NCBI GenBank assembly: GCA_017617775.1
Contig: JAFZVO010000033.1
Location: 1-6,985, forward strand
DNA: 6,985 nt
Source of the DNA: Bacilli bacterium
Lineage (GTDB): Bacteria; Bacillota_I; Bacilli_A; RFN20; CAG-826
Direction: 5' to 3'
Both the position numbers and the translations under genes were made by a program. Of this stretch, positions 6,624 to 6,985 are shown in pieces. The notes beneath the pieces were generated by a model, which saw only the letters and a list, made by a program, of their open reading frames with translations, did no database searches and was not told where the DNA came from. How positions within the stretch are numbered: the stretch's first letter is position 1; each line of letters opens with the position of its first letter.

Positions 6624-6985
6624 ATGGAAGCAACTCAAATAGTCGGAATGGTCTTATTCTTCATATTCGCTGTCATCGCCGTGGGCAGTTTCGCTTTTGG
6701 AGAATATAAAGCTATTCAACTCATCAAAGATAAACGCAAAACAATCAACTTCAAGGAGTATATGAATTACATCTATATCTCCGCGATTGTTTTCACTTTC
6801 TCTTTCACCTTCATGCTATACTGCATCTTCTCATGGAATAACATCGAGCAGAGCTGGTATCGCGTGGTGAAATGTTTCTTAGGTGGATTATTGTTTGCTG
6901 GATCTCTTTCTTTCGGAACATTTACATTAACTTTATATTATTACTGCTTAAATCTTCAGGAAGATATCAAGAAGAGAATGTTTAA
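6624..6985 (+). CDS. Small multi-pass membrane protein of unknown function, 3' partial
   Basis: An ATG three bases after the pepC stop opens a frame that runs through the right edge (120 full codons plus two bases, no stop). The protein has three predicted membrane helices: about residues 6-26 (IVGMVLFFIFAVIAVGSFAF), 48-70 (Tyr- and Phe-rich, ending before W71) and 84-109 (Gly/Leu/Phe-rich, ending in a Tyr cluster). The first loop is basic (KDKRK, residues 35-39), suggesting that it faces the cytoplasm, and a charged segment EDIKKR (113-118) follows helix three. There are no catalytic motifs and I do not recognise the family. The tight spacing suggests co-transcription with pepC. The Shine-Dalgarno match is weak (GCGGAT inside the end of pepC), so expression may depend on coupling to pepC translation. 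Codon use resembles pepC and uvrA. Alternative readings cannot be excluded because the C-terminus is missing. Confidence 0.8.
   Translation, partial: MEATQIVGMVLFFIFAVIAVGSFAFGEYKAIQLIKDKRKTINFKEYMNYIYISAIVFTFSFTFMLYCIFSWNNIEQSWYRVVKCFLGGLLFAGSLSFGTFTLTLYYYCLNLQEDIKKRMF

Noticed and set aside
1..6985. Search for CRISPR repeats, tRNA or rRNA genes, insertion-sequence ends, integrase or transposase genes, and riboswitch-like leaders.
   Set aside because: None is visible. Intergenic gaps are at most about 110 bases and are accounted for by promoters, terminators and ribosome sites.

Overview
The window looks like ordinary chromosomal DNA of an AT-rich, low-GC Gram-positive-type bacterium (Bacillota or a wall-less relative). 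The evidence is A/T-biased intergenic DNA, purine-rich Shine-Dalgarno sites on most genes, T-tailed hairpin terminators, and family members typical of Bacilli (PepC-type aminopeptidase, full-length UvrA). TGG encodes Trp and no in-frame TGA appears in the genes read, so there is no sign of the Mycoplasma code. A precise taxon cannot be read from the sequence alone.

Layout. (1) The left edge holds the 3' part of a plus-strand gene of unknown function ending in a helix-turn-helix-like domain. Its frame is open to the window edge, so it is truncated there. (2) Convergent with it is a two-gene minus-strand unit: a DJ-1/PfpI-family gene followed by a HAD-IA hydrolase, coupled by a TAATG stop/start overlap. 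The HAD stop overlaps the stop of the helix-turn-helix gene in a shared TTAA. The unit's likely terminator lies inside the coding sequence of that opposing gene. (3) A short divergent region (54 bp) centred on a perfect 14-bp AT palindrome carries back-to-back TATAAT boxes and separates the DJ-1 gene from a plus-strand flavin-reductase-like protein, which ends in its own terminator. (4) A complete uvrA follows, apparently without a Shine-Dalgarno site and with its own terminator. (5) Next comes a bleomycin-hydrolase/PepC family cysteine aminopeptidase. (6) Three bases after its stop begins a three-helix membrane protein cut by the right edge.

The DJ-1, HAD and flavin-reductase-like genes plausibly serve metabolite repair and redox housekeeping, uvrA serves nucleotide excision repair, and pepC serves intracellular peptide turnover. 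I see no mobile element, CRISPR array, tRNA, rRNA or integrated system, and no convincing novel system. The best second-look items are the truncated helix-turn-helix family protein, the terminator hidden in an opposing gene, the palindromic shared promoter, the uvrA start without a Shine-Dalgarno site, and the small membrane protein next to pepC.
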